From assembly GCA_003211415.1 (NCBI GenBank), contig QCSV01000003.1, forward strand, positions 1-58,748: DNA of 58,748 nucleotides. The letters run 5' to 3'. This DNA is from Prochlorococcus sp. AG-670-M15 (GTDB taxonomy: Bacteria; Cyanobacteriota; Cyanobacteriia; PCC-6307; Cyanobiaceae). The notes under the pieces are model-generated. The model saw only the letters and a list, made by a program, of their open reading frames with translations. It did not search any database and had not been told where the DNA came from. Shown here piece by piece: positions 16,573-25,063 of this stretch. A program made the translations under genes and the position numbers. The first letter of the stretch is position 1. Every line of letters starts with the position of its first letter.

Positions 16573-18738
16573 ATGAAAGGGTTCGGAAATAGTAATGGAA
16601 AGACTAAGAAGTCAATTAAAACAGCTAATATTCTACAAAAAGATCAATTGATATCCAACGCATTTTCATTACATTCAAATGGCAAAATTAAAGAGGCTTC
16701 AGAAATTTACAATTTTTTAATTCAAAATAAAATTTATGACCCTAGGGTATTCAATAATCTAGGTAGCATTTATTGTCAAATAAAGCATTTTGATAAAGCA
16801 ATATCTTTATTTAATGAATCAATAAAAAGATTTCCAAATAGTCTAGAAGCATACACTAACTTAGCGAATGTGCTTGTTATTAAAGGGAAAAATGATGTTG
16901 CCAGAGGGATTTTAAATAAAGCTATTGAATTAAATCCCAAATATTTAAGGTCCTATTCAATCTTGGCCGGAATACTAGTAGGAGAAGGTAATCTTGAAAA
17001 AGCAAAATTTATTTTGAGAAAGAGTTTAGAAATAAACCCAAAAGATATTAATGTTTTAGTCAATTTAGCCTGTGTACTGAAAGATTCAGGAAACTCTAAG
17101 CAAGCTGAAAGATATTTAAAAGATGCTCTTAAAATTAACCCCAATTATGATTTTGCCCTTACTAATCTTGGAGCAGTATTAAATGAACTAGAGAAATTTG
17201 ATGAAGGAGAACAATGCTTAAGAAAGGCACTTAGAATAAATTCATCTTCACCAATCACACTAAATAACTTAGGAAACATTCTTTCCAACAAAAAAATGGA
17301 CAAGGAGGCAGAGCACTGTTACCGAAAAGCTATTGAGATAAAATCAGATTTTTCTCTCGCTTATAGTAATTTAGGTTCCCTTCTAACAAAACAGGGCAAT
17401 CTTCTTGAGGCAGAAAAATTTACTGAAAAAGCTATTAAACATAATCCTAAATTTGAATTAGCTTATGTTAATTTGGGATCAATTAAAATTGATCTCGATA
17501 AATTACATGATGCGGAAGAATTATTTCTTAGCGCAATTGAAATTAACGAAAACTACAACTATGCTTACAGTAATCTTTTTAGACTTTATGAAAAAACAAA
17601 TAATTTAAAAAAATTAAAATATAAAATAAAAGCCTTTGAAAATAATAAAATCATTATTAACGAAATAATGATGTTTAAGGCAAGAATTTGTTTTAGAGAA
17701 AAAGAGTTTATTACAGCAAAAAAAATAATTGACCAAGTCTCAAATAAATGGGTAAAAAATACTGACCATAACACACATATTCTTTTCTGGTCTTTTAAGG
17801 CATTTATTGAGGAAAAAGTTAAAAATTATGATGAAGCTTTTAAGTGTTTTGAGAAGAGTCAATTAAATCTCAAATATGAGGATACAAATCCAAAAATCTT
17901 CCAAGATTATATCCTTACTTATAGGAAAAATTTAGATAATAAGAAATTTGTCGAAAAGAGCAATACATCAAAGAAAAATGATTTTTCGCCGGTTTTTTTA
18001 ATAGGATTCCCAAGATCAGGTACTACATTGCTTGATACTATTCTAAGAAGTCATCCTGAAATTGACGTTATAGAAGAAAAACCATTAATTAATTCTGTAG
18101 AGCAAGTTATAAAATCAAAATTTAAATATTCTCTTGATGAACTACATAAATTAAGTGTGGATGATCTTGATTTTTTGCGAAATCACTATTTGGAAATGTT
18201 GCAAAATAATTCTGATAAAAAAAGCGCAAAAATATTGATTGATAAATTTCCGTTTCAAACTGTTTGCTTACCTCTAATAAATTTATTATTTCCAAACTCA
18301 AAAATAATTTTCACGCATAGAAACCCGTACGATTCTGTCTTATCTTGCTTCCAACAATCGTTCGAGCCAAACAATGCAATGGCCAACTTCAGAAGTATTG
18401 AGTCAGCGTCGAGAATTTATGATTTAACCATGGGTATTTGGTTGGACTATAATGAAAAATTAAAAATGGATTATCTAACGTCTAAATACGAAGATTTAAT
18501 AGAAGATTTTGATAAACATATTTTAAAAATATTAAATTTCTTAGATGTTAGTTGGCATGAAAATATAAAAAATTATAGAAATACTGCTCATAAAAGAGGG
18601 AAAATAAATACTCCTTCCTCTTCACAAGTAGTTCAACCACTTTACAAATCATCAATAGATAAGTGGAAAAATTACGAAGAGTATTTTAAAAACTCTAATC
18701 AATTTCTTAATAAATGGATAGGTTATTTTAAATATTAA
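16573..18738 (+). CDS. TPR-repeat sulfotransferase
   Basis: A 721-aa protein with about nine clear 34-residue TPRs in residues 40-350 (LEAYTNLANVLVIKGKNDVA; FALTNLGAVLNELEKFDEGE; FSLAYSNLGSLLTKQGNLLE), a linker, then a sulfotransferase domain with the PAPS loop FLIGFPRSGTTLLDTIL (about residues 474-490) and the 3'-phosphate region KIIFTHRNPYDSVLSCFQQS. TPR-sulfotransferases modify peptides or glycans in other organisms, but the acceptor is unknown here. Start ATG at 16573. Its N-terminal region and TPR number differ from the protein at 13195, so this is an old paralogue rather than part of the recent duplication. Confidence 0.88.
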   Translation: MKGFGNSNGKTKKSIKTANILQKDQLISNAFSLHSNGKIKEASEIYNFLIQNKIYDPRVFNNLGSIYCQIKHFDKAISLFNESIKRFPNSLEAYTNLANVLVIKGKNDVARGILNKAIELNPKYLRSYSILAGILVGEGNLEKAKFILRKSLEINPKDINVLVNLACVLKDSGNSKQAERYLKDALKINPNYDFALTNLGAVLNELEKFDEGEQCLRKALRINSSSPITLNNLGNILSNKKMDKEAEHCYRKAIEIKSDFSLAYSNLGSLLTKQGNLLEAEKFTEKAIKHNPKFELAYVNLGSIKIDLDKLHDAEELFLSAIEINENYNYAYSNLFRLYEKTNNLKKLKYKIKAFENNKIIINEIMMFKARICFREKEFITAKKIIDQVSNKWVKNTDHNTHILFWSFKAFIEEKVKNYDEAFKCFEKSQLNLKYEDTNPKIFQDYILTYRKNLDNKKFVEKSNTSKKNDFSPVFLIGFPRSGTTLLDTILRSHPEIDVIEEKPLINSVEQVIKSKFKYSLDELHKLSVDDLDFLRNHYLEMLQNNSDKKSAKILIDKFPFQTVCLPLINLLFPNSKIIFTHRNPYDSVLSCFQQSFEPNNAMANFRSIESASRIYDLTMGIWLDYNEKLKMDYLTSKYEDLIEDFDKHILKILNFLDVSWHENIKNYRNTAHKRGKINTPSSSQVVQPLYKSSIDKWKNYEEYFKNSNQFLNKWIGYFKY

Positions 18739-18857
18739 TTAATTATGATTTTAAATTTGAAGGAAAGATAAAAAGCCAAAAAATTTCAGATATTTTGATG
18801 TTTAAAAATAAAAACTTTTATAAACTTAATTTAAGTTTTAAAGATTCCACTATAAGT

Positions 18858-19082
18858 TTATTTTTTTTTGGAAATTTTAAATGTAGTCTTCTTTGTTTTA
18901 TAAATTTTCTTTTTAGAAGTATTAATATCATCAACGTACCAACCAGAAGCTAAACGTGTATCTATTTCTTCATAATCTTTTTTTATATCAAGATTTACTA
19001 GAGACTTTTTTTTATATTCCATAAAGAACTTTACTAATTTACTTATGATAGCAAGAATATACATCATAAATAATTTAAACAA
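18858..19082 (-). CDS. Small basic protein, unknown
   Basis: A 74-aa frame with a hydrophobic N-terminus (MFKLFMMYILAIISKLVKFF) and a very lysine-rich tail (KKKIYKTKKTTFKISKKK). The central DYEEIDTRLASGWYVDDI looks like real protein sequence rather than random frame. I do not recognise a family. It is convergent with the upstream sulfotransferase gene. Confidence 0.5.
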   Translation of the reverse strand: MFKLFMMYILAIISKLVKFFMEYKKKSLVNLDIKKDYEEIDTRLASGWYVDDINTSKKKIYKTKKTTFKISKKK

Positions 19083-19198
19083 TAAAATTTATGATTTAAA
19101 TCTTTAGAAAAAAGAAAAAAATACAAGATTTAACCTCAATAAAAAAATTTCTTAGTTAAGTTTATAAAAATTTATAAACCTGAGGAGCACAAGGTTAA

Positions 19199-19303
19199 AT
19201 GACTCAAATAAATCTTTTTGTTAATTCTATGCCAAGAGATTTGGCTGAATTTCTTTTCTTCATAATCGTTGGTTTCACAGCAGGAACTTTAGGGATTGTT
19301 TAA
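19199..19303 (+). CDS. Small single-span membrane protein
   Basis: A 34-aa protein (MTQINLFVNSMPRDLAEFLF then FIIVGFTAGTLGIV) with one transmembrane helix. A very good Shine-Dalgarno (TGAGGAG at 19181-19187) lies a dozen nt before the ATG, better than most in this window. Size and design suggest a minor photosynthetic or NDH complex subunit, but I do not recognise it with certainty. It is convergent with apt. Confidence 0.6.
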   Translation: MTQINLFVNSMPRDLAEFLFFIIVGFTAGTLGIV

Positions 19304-19376
19304 ATGAAAATTTAAATATTGTTCTAAATTGTTTTTTTTAATGACATATTGAAATTATCGCAAACAATTTATTTAT

Positions 19377-19904
19377 TCATAGCGAGAGGATTGATTCTAC
19401 AGGAAAATTAAACTTAGATCTTCCATTTAGTTCCATAAGTTCGACAACCGTAACTAAACCACATACCTCTCTACCACTCTTCTTTATTAAATTAGCTACA
19501 CAATTAACTGTTCCTCCAGTTGCAAGCAAGTCATCAACAATTGCATAAGATCTAAACCTTTTTAGTGACTCTTTTTGCATAGATAGAGAATTTTTCCCAT
19601 ATTCTAGGTCGTAGTTTTCTTGTATAAGTTCCCCAGGTAGTTTTCCAGGTTTTCTAGCTAAAAGCATTGGTTTCGATGCCTGAAGGGCAATTGCTGAGCC
19701 AAAAATAAAACCTCTTGCCTCTACTGAGATAATCGCTTCAGAATTTTTAATTACTTTGTTTGAAGACATCTTAAGGATTAGTTCCCTAAAAACTTCAGTA
19801 TCTTGAATTATTCCAAGAACGTCTTTGAAAGCAATACCTTTTTTTGGAAAATCATTATAAGTTTTAATTAAACTCTCTAGATTTTTCATACCTTGAAAAT
19901 TCAA
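19377..19904 (-). CDS. apt: Adenine phosphoribosyltransferase
   Basis: Apt salvages adenine to AMP using PRPP. The 175-aa protein shows NDFPKKGIAFKDVLGII at the N-terminus, the VEARGFIFGSAIALQ segment, the flexible loop RKPGKLPGELIQENYDLEYG, and the PRPP-binding motif YAIVDDLLATGGTV. The length is standard. It is the last recognisable backbone gene before the tRNA-Pro cassette array that begins about 110 nt upstream of its start. Confidence 0.95.
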   Translation of the reverse strand: MNFQGMKNLESLIKTYNDFPKKGIAFKDVLGIIQDTEVFRELILKMSSNKVIKNSEAIISVEARGFIFGSAIALQASKPMLLARKPGKLPGELIQENYDLEYGKNSLSMQKESLKRFRSYAIVDDLLATGGTVNCVANLIKKSGREVCGLVTVVELMELNGRSKFNFPVESILSL

Positions 19905-20013
19905 ACATTAATTTCGATAATAATTCTTATAAGAAATTTAATAATAAGATATTTGCATAGGATAATAAATATAAAATCAAAAAAATATTCGACCTAAGTC
20001 TGCAACAATTAAT

Positions 20014-20187
20014 AGTCACAAAACACTCATTTTCTAGCGACAAAAAAGCTACAAAAGTCATTTTCTAGCCTCAAAGTGATTTTTTATAAATATTTAGCAA
20101 TTTGGTCTTTTATAGATGTCTCTTATAAACTAAAGTCTTATAAGAGTGGCGTGGCGCAACTTGGTAGCGCGTGTGCTTTGAGAGCAT
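20014..20187 (+). repeat. Cassette junction 1: phased repeats plus degenerate tRNA-Pro 5' half
   Basis: A block of about 175 bp, repeated at 22577-22751 and 23902-24077. It contains AGTCACAAAA (20014), AGCGACAAAA (20036) and AGCTACAAAA (20047), phased by 22 and 11 bp, then a shared AT-rich spacer (GCAATTTGGTCTTTTATAGA) and a 5' half of tRNA-Pro (20144-20187). This copy has decayed: the core reads GTGCTTTGAGAGCA (20173-20186) instead of GTGCTTTGGGAGCA. It marks the left edge of the array. Confidence 0.8.
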
Positions 20188-20423
20188 ACCTTTTTACTAA
20201 CAAGAACGATTGCAATAACTGACTTTCTTACTTTTATTACAAATTAAAAATGCGAGGGTAAGCGAGGGACCTTTACAAGAGCGGGTGCTGTCATATTAGA
20301 GATTTTTGTAAGTTTATTTTATTAATACCTGTTTACTTCAAATAAAATTATTCTTATCTCATAAAGTTTTCAAACTTTTTTGATATGTGTACTTTTCTCT
20401 ATAAACTTAGACTTTTTTAAAAA

Positions 20424-21572
20424 ATGATTAATAATGAAAGAAAATATTTATTGATGAACCTTTCCAAGACTTTTTCTCTAATAGCAATTGCTTTGGGTTC
20501 TACTTTACCTCTTTTAGCTAACGAATACAAATTTGAAGAAATCAAATTTGATCAAGTTGAATACAAGCAAGACATATATGTACCAAAAGACAAATTAGAT
20601 AAATACATAATTGATGCATCTATTTATGCCACTAAATTTGTTCCATTAATGAATAATGGCGCAGAAGGGAATGAATATACAAACATCATGGCTAATGATG
20701 GTAAGAGAAAATTAGTTGATGCTGGATTTAACTTTGCAAATTCAACTGCTAATAATCAGATCCAAAAAATTCCTTTTTTTGCTCAAACAACATTCAATAT
20801 TTCTGGCGGGACAGAATCAGATACAAGTTTCTCAGTTAATAGCTTGATGAAACTTGGAGAGCTTTCAAAAGATAATGAAGGCGATCTTAAAACTCTTGCT
20901 TTTTCTCAAGCAAGATTTGCAACTGCAACTAATGCAGATGGATCCACAACAAACTTAGGTTTAGGAATAAGACATCGTCCAGATGATTTTTCTATGGTTG
21001 GAGCCAATGCTTTCTGGGATTACAGAATGACAGATTACAGTAATGCTCATAGCAGACTTGGACTTGGTGGAGAATATTTTTGGAAAGATTTTGAATTTAG
21101 AAACAACTGGTATGTGTCCATAACAGATGAAAAATCTGTCACTATTGATGGCACCTCCTACTCAGAAAGAGTAGTACCAGGATGGGATGTAGAAGTTGGT
21201 TATAGATTACCTAATAATCCAGAGATAGCCTTTTTTGTAAGAGGATTTAACTGGGACTATAAAAATACACAAGATAATTCCGGTTTAGAAGGATCTGTTA
21301 GCTGGCAAACTACACCTCATGTAGGTCTAGAAGCCTATGTCTCTAACGAAATTTCTGCTGCAACCACTACAGCAAACTCTGATTTACCTGGGACGGATGA
21401 GATTTTCTTTGGTTTAAGAATGAACATCACAGGAAATCCTGTGAAGTTTGAAAAGGCAAATTACAAGAAAAATATGATTACTCAAATGATCCAACCTGTA
21501 AAACGTAAATATGATGTTCTTCTTGAAAGGAGTGCTGATGCCTCTTTTGTTAACAGGGTTGGGGGGTCATAA
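20424..21572 (+). CDS. Inverse autotransporter / intimin-invasin-type beta-barrel protein
   Basis: A 382-aa protein with an N-terminal signal peptide (LSKTFSLIAIALGSTLPLLA then N-E); the ATG at 20454 gives a tidier signal than the one at 20424. Residues about 110-330 match the inverse-autotransporter barrel (IAT_beta): repeated G-x-G-x-R strands such as LGLGIRHRPDDFSMVGANAF, WDYRMTDYSNAHSRLGLGGE and YFWKDFEFRNNWYVS. Intimin/invasin proteins continue into Ig-like passengers after the barrel; here the protein ends about 50 residues later, so it is a barrel with little or no passenger. It should sit in the outer membrane. It is cargo of cassette L1. Confidence 0.78.
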   Translation: MINNERKYLLMNLSKTFSLIAIALGSTLPLLANEYKFEEIKFDQVEYKQDIYVPKDKLDKYIIDASIYATKFVPLMNNGAEGNEYTNIMANDGKRKLVDAGFNFANSTANNQIQKIPFFAQTTFNISGGTESDTSFSVNSLMKLGELSKDNEGDLKTLAFSQARFATATNADGSTTNLGLGIRHRPDDFSMVGANAFWDYRMTDYSNAHSRLGLGGEYFWKDFEFRNNWYVSITDEKSVTIDGTSYSERVVPGWDVEVGYRLPNNPEIAFFVRGFNWDYKNTQDNSGLEGSVSWQTTPHVGLEAYVSNEISAATTTANSDLPGTDEIFFGLRMNITGNPVKFEKANYKKNMITQMIQPVKRKYDVLLERSADASFVNRVGGS

Positions 21573-21627
21573 ATATAAATAACATCTCTCAAATTTACTT
21601 TATAAAATTATCTTTTCTTACATAAAA

Positions 21628-22530
21628 ATGAAAAACAAAACTTTATTTAATTCCCTCTTATTTACTTTTTCTCTTTTAGGTTCTTTTTTCGTTATTGATA
21701 AACCACTCAAGGCAGAAGAAGCTCCTGTTTGTCCAGATCCAGAAGAAATTACAATTTCAAGCGTTTATAATATGTCTGATGGGGATGACCCTAGCAGTTT
21801 TTATGGTCTTACCGGCGGAATGTGTCGCGGCACTCCAGATAAATATGGTGTAACAGTTTTTAAAATGGGATTTTGTACAAAAAACCCAGGTAATCCAACC
21901 GGTTCATCAATTTTAGAAGGTTCAAAACCTGATTACAGTTCTTGTACTTGGGCTTATGAAAATTCAAGCGGGGAAATTGCCGATTTTAGCGCTGGGGGAA
22001 GTATTGACTTAACAGAAGCTTATTCATCTACTCCAGCATTAGGGACTTATCCACATGCTGTTATGATAATTTCCAAAGACTTTAGAATTAAAGGGAAATT
22101 TGGTCCTGTAGGAGGAAATACTTATTATTCAACAAGTAATTTTGAGGAATCCTCTACAAATATAAGTGATTATGCTACTACAACTGCTCCATTAAAATCT
22201 TTTGATGGGCCAGAAAAATGTACAGCGACAACAGAGAATGAATCTGTAGTTGGCGGAACAATTAGTGCTTATTTATTAGATTCAACTGGAACTATATTAG
22301 TTAGTGATTCAACTAGAACAGGAGTTCCTTGCTCTGGAATGGAGAAATTATTGGGAGTGATGAATATGTCAAGTGATTTAACAATTTCTGATACTACAAA
22401 TGGTTTAAAAATGACATTCGTTGTAACTGATAATGGTATGAGTGTTGTCACGAATGGTGGAGAAGGTCAGCCTCCAACTGAGTTAATAATGGATTCTGGT
22501 CCATTTAGCGTTACTTTTGAAACTTTTTAG
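21628..22530 (+). CDS. Secreted protein of unknown function
   Basis: A 300-aa protein with a clear signal peptide (SLLFTFSLLGSFFVIDKPLKA then EE). The mature part is rich in Ser, Thr and Gly, with scattered Cys (EAPVCPDPEE, GGMCRGTPDKYG, GFCTKNPG, CTWAYEN, PEKCTATTEN, GVPCSGMEKL) that probably form disulfides, and beta-rich segments near the end (ELIMDSGPFSVTFETF). No family recognised. It follows the inverse-autotransporter gene by 55 nt and may be exported with or displayed by it; that is inference from proximity. Confidence 0.7.
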   Translation: MKNKTLFNSLLFTFSLLGSFFVIDKPLKAEEAPVCPDPEEITISSVYNMSDGDDPSSFYGLTGGMCRGTPDKYGVTVFKMGFCTKNPGNPTGSSILEGSKPDYSSCTWAYENSSGEIADFSAGGSIDLTEAYSSTPALGTYPHAVMIISKDFRIKGKFGPVGGNTYYSTSNFEESSTNISDYATTTAPLKSFDGPEKCTATTENESVVGGTISAYLLDSTGTILVSDSTRTGVPCSGMEKLLGVMNMSSDLTISDTTNGLKMTFVVTDNGMSVVTNGGEGQPPTELIMDSGPFSVTFETF

Positions 22531-22576
22531 TTTTAACTTTCTCTAGAATAATTAGGAACTAAAAAGTCTAATTTCA

Positions 22577-22751
22577 AGCGACAAAACACTTTTTTTTGAG
22601 CGACAAAAAAGCGACAAAAATCTTTTTCTATCCTCAAAAGTGATTTTTTATAAAAAGTTTAGCAATTTGGTCTTTTATAGATGTCTGTTATGAACTAAGA
22701 TCTTATGAGCGGGGCGTGGCGCAGCTTGGTAGCGCGGGTGCTTTGGGAGCA
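22577..22751 (+). repeat. Cassette junction 2: phased repeats plus tRNA-Pro 5' half
   Basis: Second copy of the junction block. AGCGACAAAA occurs at 22577, 22599 and 22610 (22 and 11 bp phasing), followed by the shared spacer and a perfect copy of tRNA-Pro bases 1-42 (22710-22751). It then breaks off into ATACCTTTTTA, the same junction sequence as at 20187. The tRNA cannot fold past the anticodon arm, so it is not functional. Confidence 0.88.
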
Positions 22752-22844
22752 TACCTTTTTACAAGCGAGACTTGTTGCAATAACTGACTTTCTTCCTTTT
22801 ATAACAAACTATATAGCGAGGAATAGCGACAAGATTTTACAAGC

Positions 22845-22874
22845 GCGGGTGCTGAGAAGACACCCGCTTTATTT
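22845..22874 (+). terminator. Terminator-like hairpin in the left end of cassette L2
   Basis: Perfect stem GCGGGTG/CACCCGC, loop CTGAGAAGA, then TTTATTT. The left arm copies the tRNA sequence GCGCGGGTGCT, so it may be derived from a tRNA fragment. It would stop transcripts that enter the cassette from the tRNA promoter side. Confidence 0.6.
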
Positions 22875-22942
22875 ATGGCAAATTAAATCTTGTTCAAATA
22901 TCAAAGATTAATTATAGTTTGGGGTAATTTTTATTCTTCATT

Positions 22943-23896
22943 ATGAAAAAGCATATTTTGTACCTAGTTTTAGGAGTACTTACTATTCCATTAATATCTG
23001 AATTAGTCAAAGCTGATACAAATCCATTTGATGGAATTTCTTGCGATCTAACTCTTTCCCCTACAAGTAACAGTCAATCGGATTATCTTGCAGCTATCGA
23101 TGATGTAAATACTATTGCTATTGCAAATCATATTTGTGATTCACAACAAAATTTAGCTATTGATGAAAATGCTAGTGATATAAATACAAACTTAGATTCA
23201 ATTTCTGATAATACTGCTGATATTACATCAAATACCACCAATATCACTACCAACGCATCAGATATTGATACCAATACCACCAATATCACTACCAACGCAT
23301 CAGATATTGATACCAATACTTCTGCTATTGAAACCCTTCAAGGTTCAAGCAACTCAGCAGATATAACAGCTAATACAAATAAAATTAATACTAATTCGGC
23401 AAATATCATAGCTAATACAAACAAAATTAATACAAACACATCCAACATTAATAGTTTAGGAGAGGGAGTTGCTGGTTCTACTGCACTTACAGCGGCATTA
23501 TCTGCACTACCTCAAATGACAAAAGAATCTAAAACAACTTGCGGAGTAGGAACTGGTGCATATAGCAGTAGATACGCAGTTGGTTTTGGTTGCGCTTCAA
23601 AGGTCAGTAAAAGAATTGATGTTAATGCTGGTGGATCATATGTTTTTGGGGGTTCTAAATCTTATGGTGGAGGAACATTAGATAGCGGTGTTGTAAAAGC
23701 AGGTTTTGTTTTTAAATTGGGCGAATTGAATAAACCAACCCAAATAAGTCTTAATGAATCAAAAGTTCTACAAAAAGAAGTAAAAGATTTAAAAGCAAAA
23801 AATAATCAACTTTTAGCAAGGTTAGAAAAGTTAGAGAATATTGCTTTAAAGTTTCAATCAAGTTCAGAGATGATTTCTGTCGCTACAAAAGACTAA
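22943..23896 (+). CDS. YadA-like trimeric autotransporter adhesin
   Basis: A 317-aa protein with a signal peptide (MKKHILYLVLGVLTIPLISE). A stalk of degenerate heptad-like repeats follows (residues 75-165): TNTTNITTNASDID occurs twice, along with NKINTNSANIIANT, an Asn/Thr/Asp-rich coiled coil typical of trimeric adhesins. The C-terminal third resembles the YadA anchor (YAVGFGCASKVSKRIDVNAG and VVKAGFVFKLGEL). A final coiled coil (KEVKDLKAKNNQLLARLEKL) lies after the anchor, which is unusual because the barrel is normally terminal. It is the only cargo of cassette L2. The stalk is short; the ligand is unknown. Confidence 0.72.
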   Translation: MKKHILYLVLGVLTIPLISELVKADTNPFDGISCDLTLSPTSNSQSDYLAAIDDVNTIAIANHICDSQQNLAIDENASDINTNLDSISDNTADITSNTTNITTNASDIDTNTTNITTNASDIDTNTSAIETLQGSSNSADITANTNKINTNSANIIANTNKINTNTSNINSLGEGVAGSTALTAALSALPQMTKESKTTCGVGTGAYSSRYAVGFGCASKVSKRIDVNAGGSYVFGGSKSYGGGTLDSGVVKAGFVFKLGELNKPTQISLNESKVLQKEVKDLKAKNNQLLARLEKLENIALKFQSSSEMISVATKD

Positions 23897-23901
23897 TTTC
23901 T

Positions 23902-24077
23902 AGCGACAAAACATCTATTTATCTAGTGACAAAAAAGTGACAAAAATCTTTTTCTAGCCTTAAAAGTGATTTTTTATAAAAAATTTTGGAATTTAGTCTT
24001 TTATAGATGACTGTTATGAACTAAGATCTTATGAGCGGGGCGTGGCGCAGCTTGGTAGCGCGGGTGCTTTGGGAGCA
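23902..24077 (+). repeat. Cassette junction 3: phased repeats plus tRNA-Pro 5' half
   Basis: Third copy of the block: AGCGACAAAA at 23902, AGTGACAAAA at 23925 and 23936, the shared spacer, and a perfect tRNA-Pro 1-42 (24036-24077). It then breaks into TCCACCCTCAG, unlike junctions 1 and 2, so a different element begins here. Confidence 0.88.
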
Positions 24078-24138
24078 TCCACCCTCAGAACATAAAGTAT
24101 TGCAGTAACTAGGATAAGCGTTTTCATAATTCACCCTT

Positions 24139-24156
24139 GTACGCATATGTACGCAA
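24139..24156 (+). repeat. Paired GTACGCA repeats at left end of the replicative element
   Basis: GTACGCA at 24139 and 24149, 10 bp apart, 61 nt after the tRNA half. The ATG of the ligase-like gene (24147) lies between the two repeats. The same word flanks the start of the recombinase gene at 51529 (51555 and 51566). Confidence 0.75.
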
Positions 24157-24869
24157 ATTTATCCAAAACAATCAAAGAATTTGATGTTTCCTACCGCAAA
24201 GGTAGAGCCAAAATATCAGATCAAGAGTTTGACTCATTAGTAAGGAATTTAAAAAGGATTGATCCTAACAATTCCTACTTTCACCAAAACAAAGTACTGC
24301 CTTCAATGGGCAATGGTAACTATGAGGAGTTCTTAGAAACTCTTCTTCCAGTCACAAGATTGATCCTTACACCAAAGATTGATGGATGTGCTGTTGGTCT
24401 TATGTACTCCAAAGGAAAGCTTATTAAAGGAATTACTCGAAAAGGTAAGGACAAAACAGAAGCATTAAAAACAATAGAAAATATTCCTCATAAATTGCCT
24501 ATTAATATATACATCCAAATTAGAGGTGAACTATATGGTCATGGTTTAATACCAACCAAGTCTCAAGCTTTAGCGGGTGGTCATCTTAGAAAGAAAATTC
24601 CTACAGGAGAAGGATTATCTTTTTGTAGTTTTGAAATCCTAAATTCAGAACTAAACAAACATACGCAACTAATACAACTTAAGAAACTAGGTTTTGAAGT
24701 TCCAGAACATATATTTACTAATTATTTAAGTGAAGTAGATATATATAGAAAGCTTTGGTTAGAAGGAAAGCTATTTTCTTCATATCCAATGGATGGATTT
24801 GTATTAACTGTAAATAGTAGAAAATTGCAGAAACAGCTTTATCAATATCAATATGCAATCAAATGTTGA
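24147..24869 (+). CDS. Single-domain NAD-dependent DNA ligase-like nucleotidyltransferase
   Basis: A 240-aa protein corresponding to the N-terminal part of LigA only. Residues 1-60 resemble the NMN-binding Ia domain (SDQEFDSLVRNL). The adenylation domain follows with motif I (TPKIDGCAV, Lys nucleophile), motif III (IRGELYGHG), motif IV (YPMDGFVLTV) and a motif-V-like end (YQYQYAIKC). The protein stops right there, so the OB fold, zinc finger, helix-hairpin-helix and BRCT domains of LigA (about 670 aa) are missing. It may self-adenylate but probably could not seal nicks alone. The start codon lies inside the paired GTACGCA repeats, suggesting that a protein binding them controls the gene. Confidence 0.78.
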   Translation: MYANLSKTIKEFDVSYRKGRAKISDQEFDSLVRNLKRIDPNNSYFHQNKVLPSMGNGNYEEFLETLLPVTRLILTPKIDGCAVGLMYSKGKLIKGITRKGKDKTEALKTIENIPHKLPINIYIQIRGELYGHGLIPTKSQALAGGHLRKKIPTGEGLSFCSFEILNSELNKHTQLIQLKKLGFEVPEHIFTNYLSEVDIYRKLWLEGKLFSSYPMDGFVLTVNSRKLQKQLYQYQYAIKC

Positions 24870-25063
24870 TAGGTGTTGTCATAACAAAACCTCACACATG
24901 CCGATATATCTCTATTTAAGGGGTTGTCACTAGATCTAACTCTTCCTAACATGCCTACAACACTCAGTTGAGAACAGGCTTCATCCTAATCACTAACACC
25001 GAGAGTTTATACCTTATCTTTATACGTTATGAAATTCCACACACTTTCTAAAGGAGACACTCT

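Larger units (their letters stand above)
20173..22751 (+). mobile_element. Cassette L1 (inverse autotransporter and secreted protein)
   Basis: Bounded by tRNA-Pro anticodon-loop cores at 20173-20186 and 22738-22751. Internal end repeats are GCGAGGG twice, 10 bp apart, at 20252 and 20262 (left) and AGCGACAAAA at 22577, 22599 and 22610 (right). It carries two surface or secreted protein genes and no recombinase. The form is that of a cargo-only tRNA-targeting element (tycheposon type). Confidence 0.65.
22738..24077 (+). mobile_element. Cassette L2 (YadA-like adhesin)
   Basis: Bounded by perfect cores at 22738-22751 and 24064-24077. Its left end is homologous to that of L1 for about 100 bp (ATTGCAATAACTGACTTTCTT in L1, TTGCAATAACTGACTTTCTT here). 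Internal repeats are AGCGA at 22815 and 22825 (left) and AGTGACAAAA at 23925 and 23936 (right). A terminator-like hairpin GCGGGTG/CACCCGC followed by TTTATTT lies at 22845-22874. One cargo gene, no recombinase. Confidence 0.65.

Noticed and set aside
22705-22911. 68-aa open frame on the plus strand
   Set aside because: It runs through the tRNA-Pro 5' half and the L2 end repeats; its protein is a by-product of the att sequence.
22710-24077. Extra tRNA genes at 22710 and 24036
   Set aside because: Only bases 1-42 are present, so there is no T-arm and no 3' acceptor strand; they cannot fold as tRNA.
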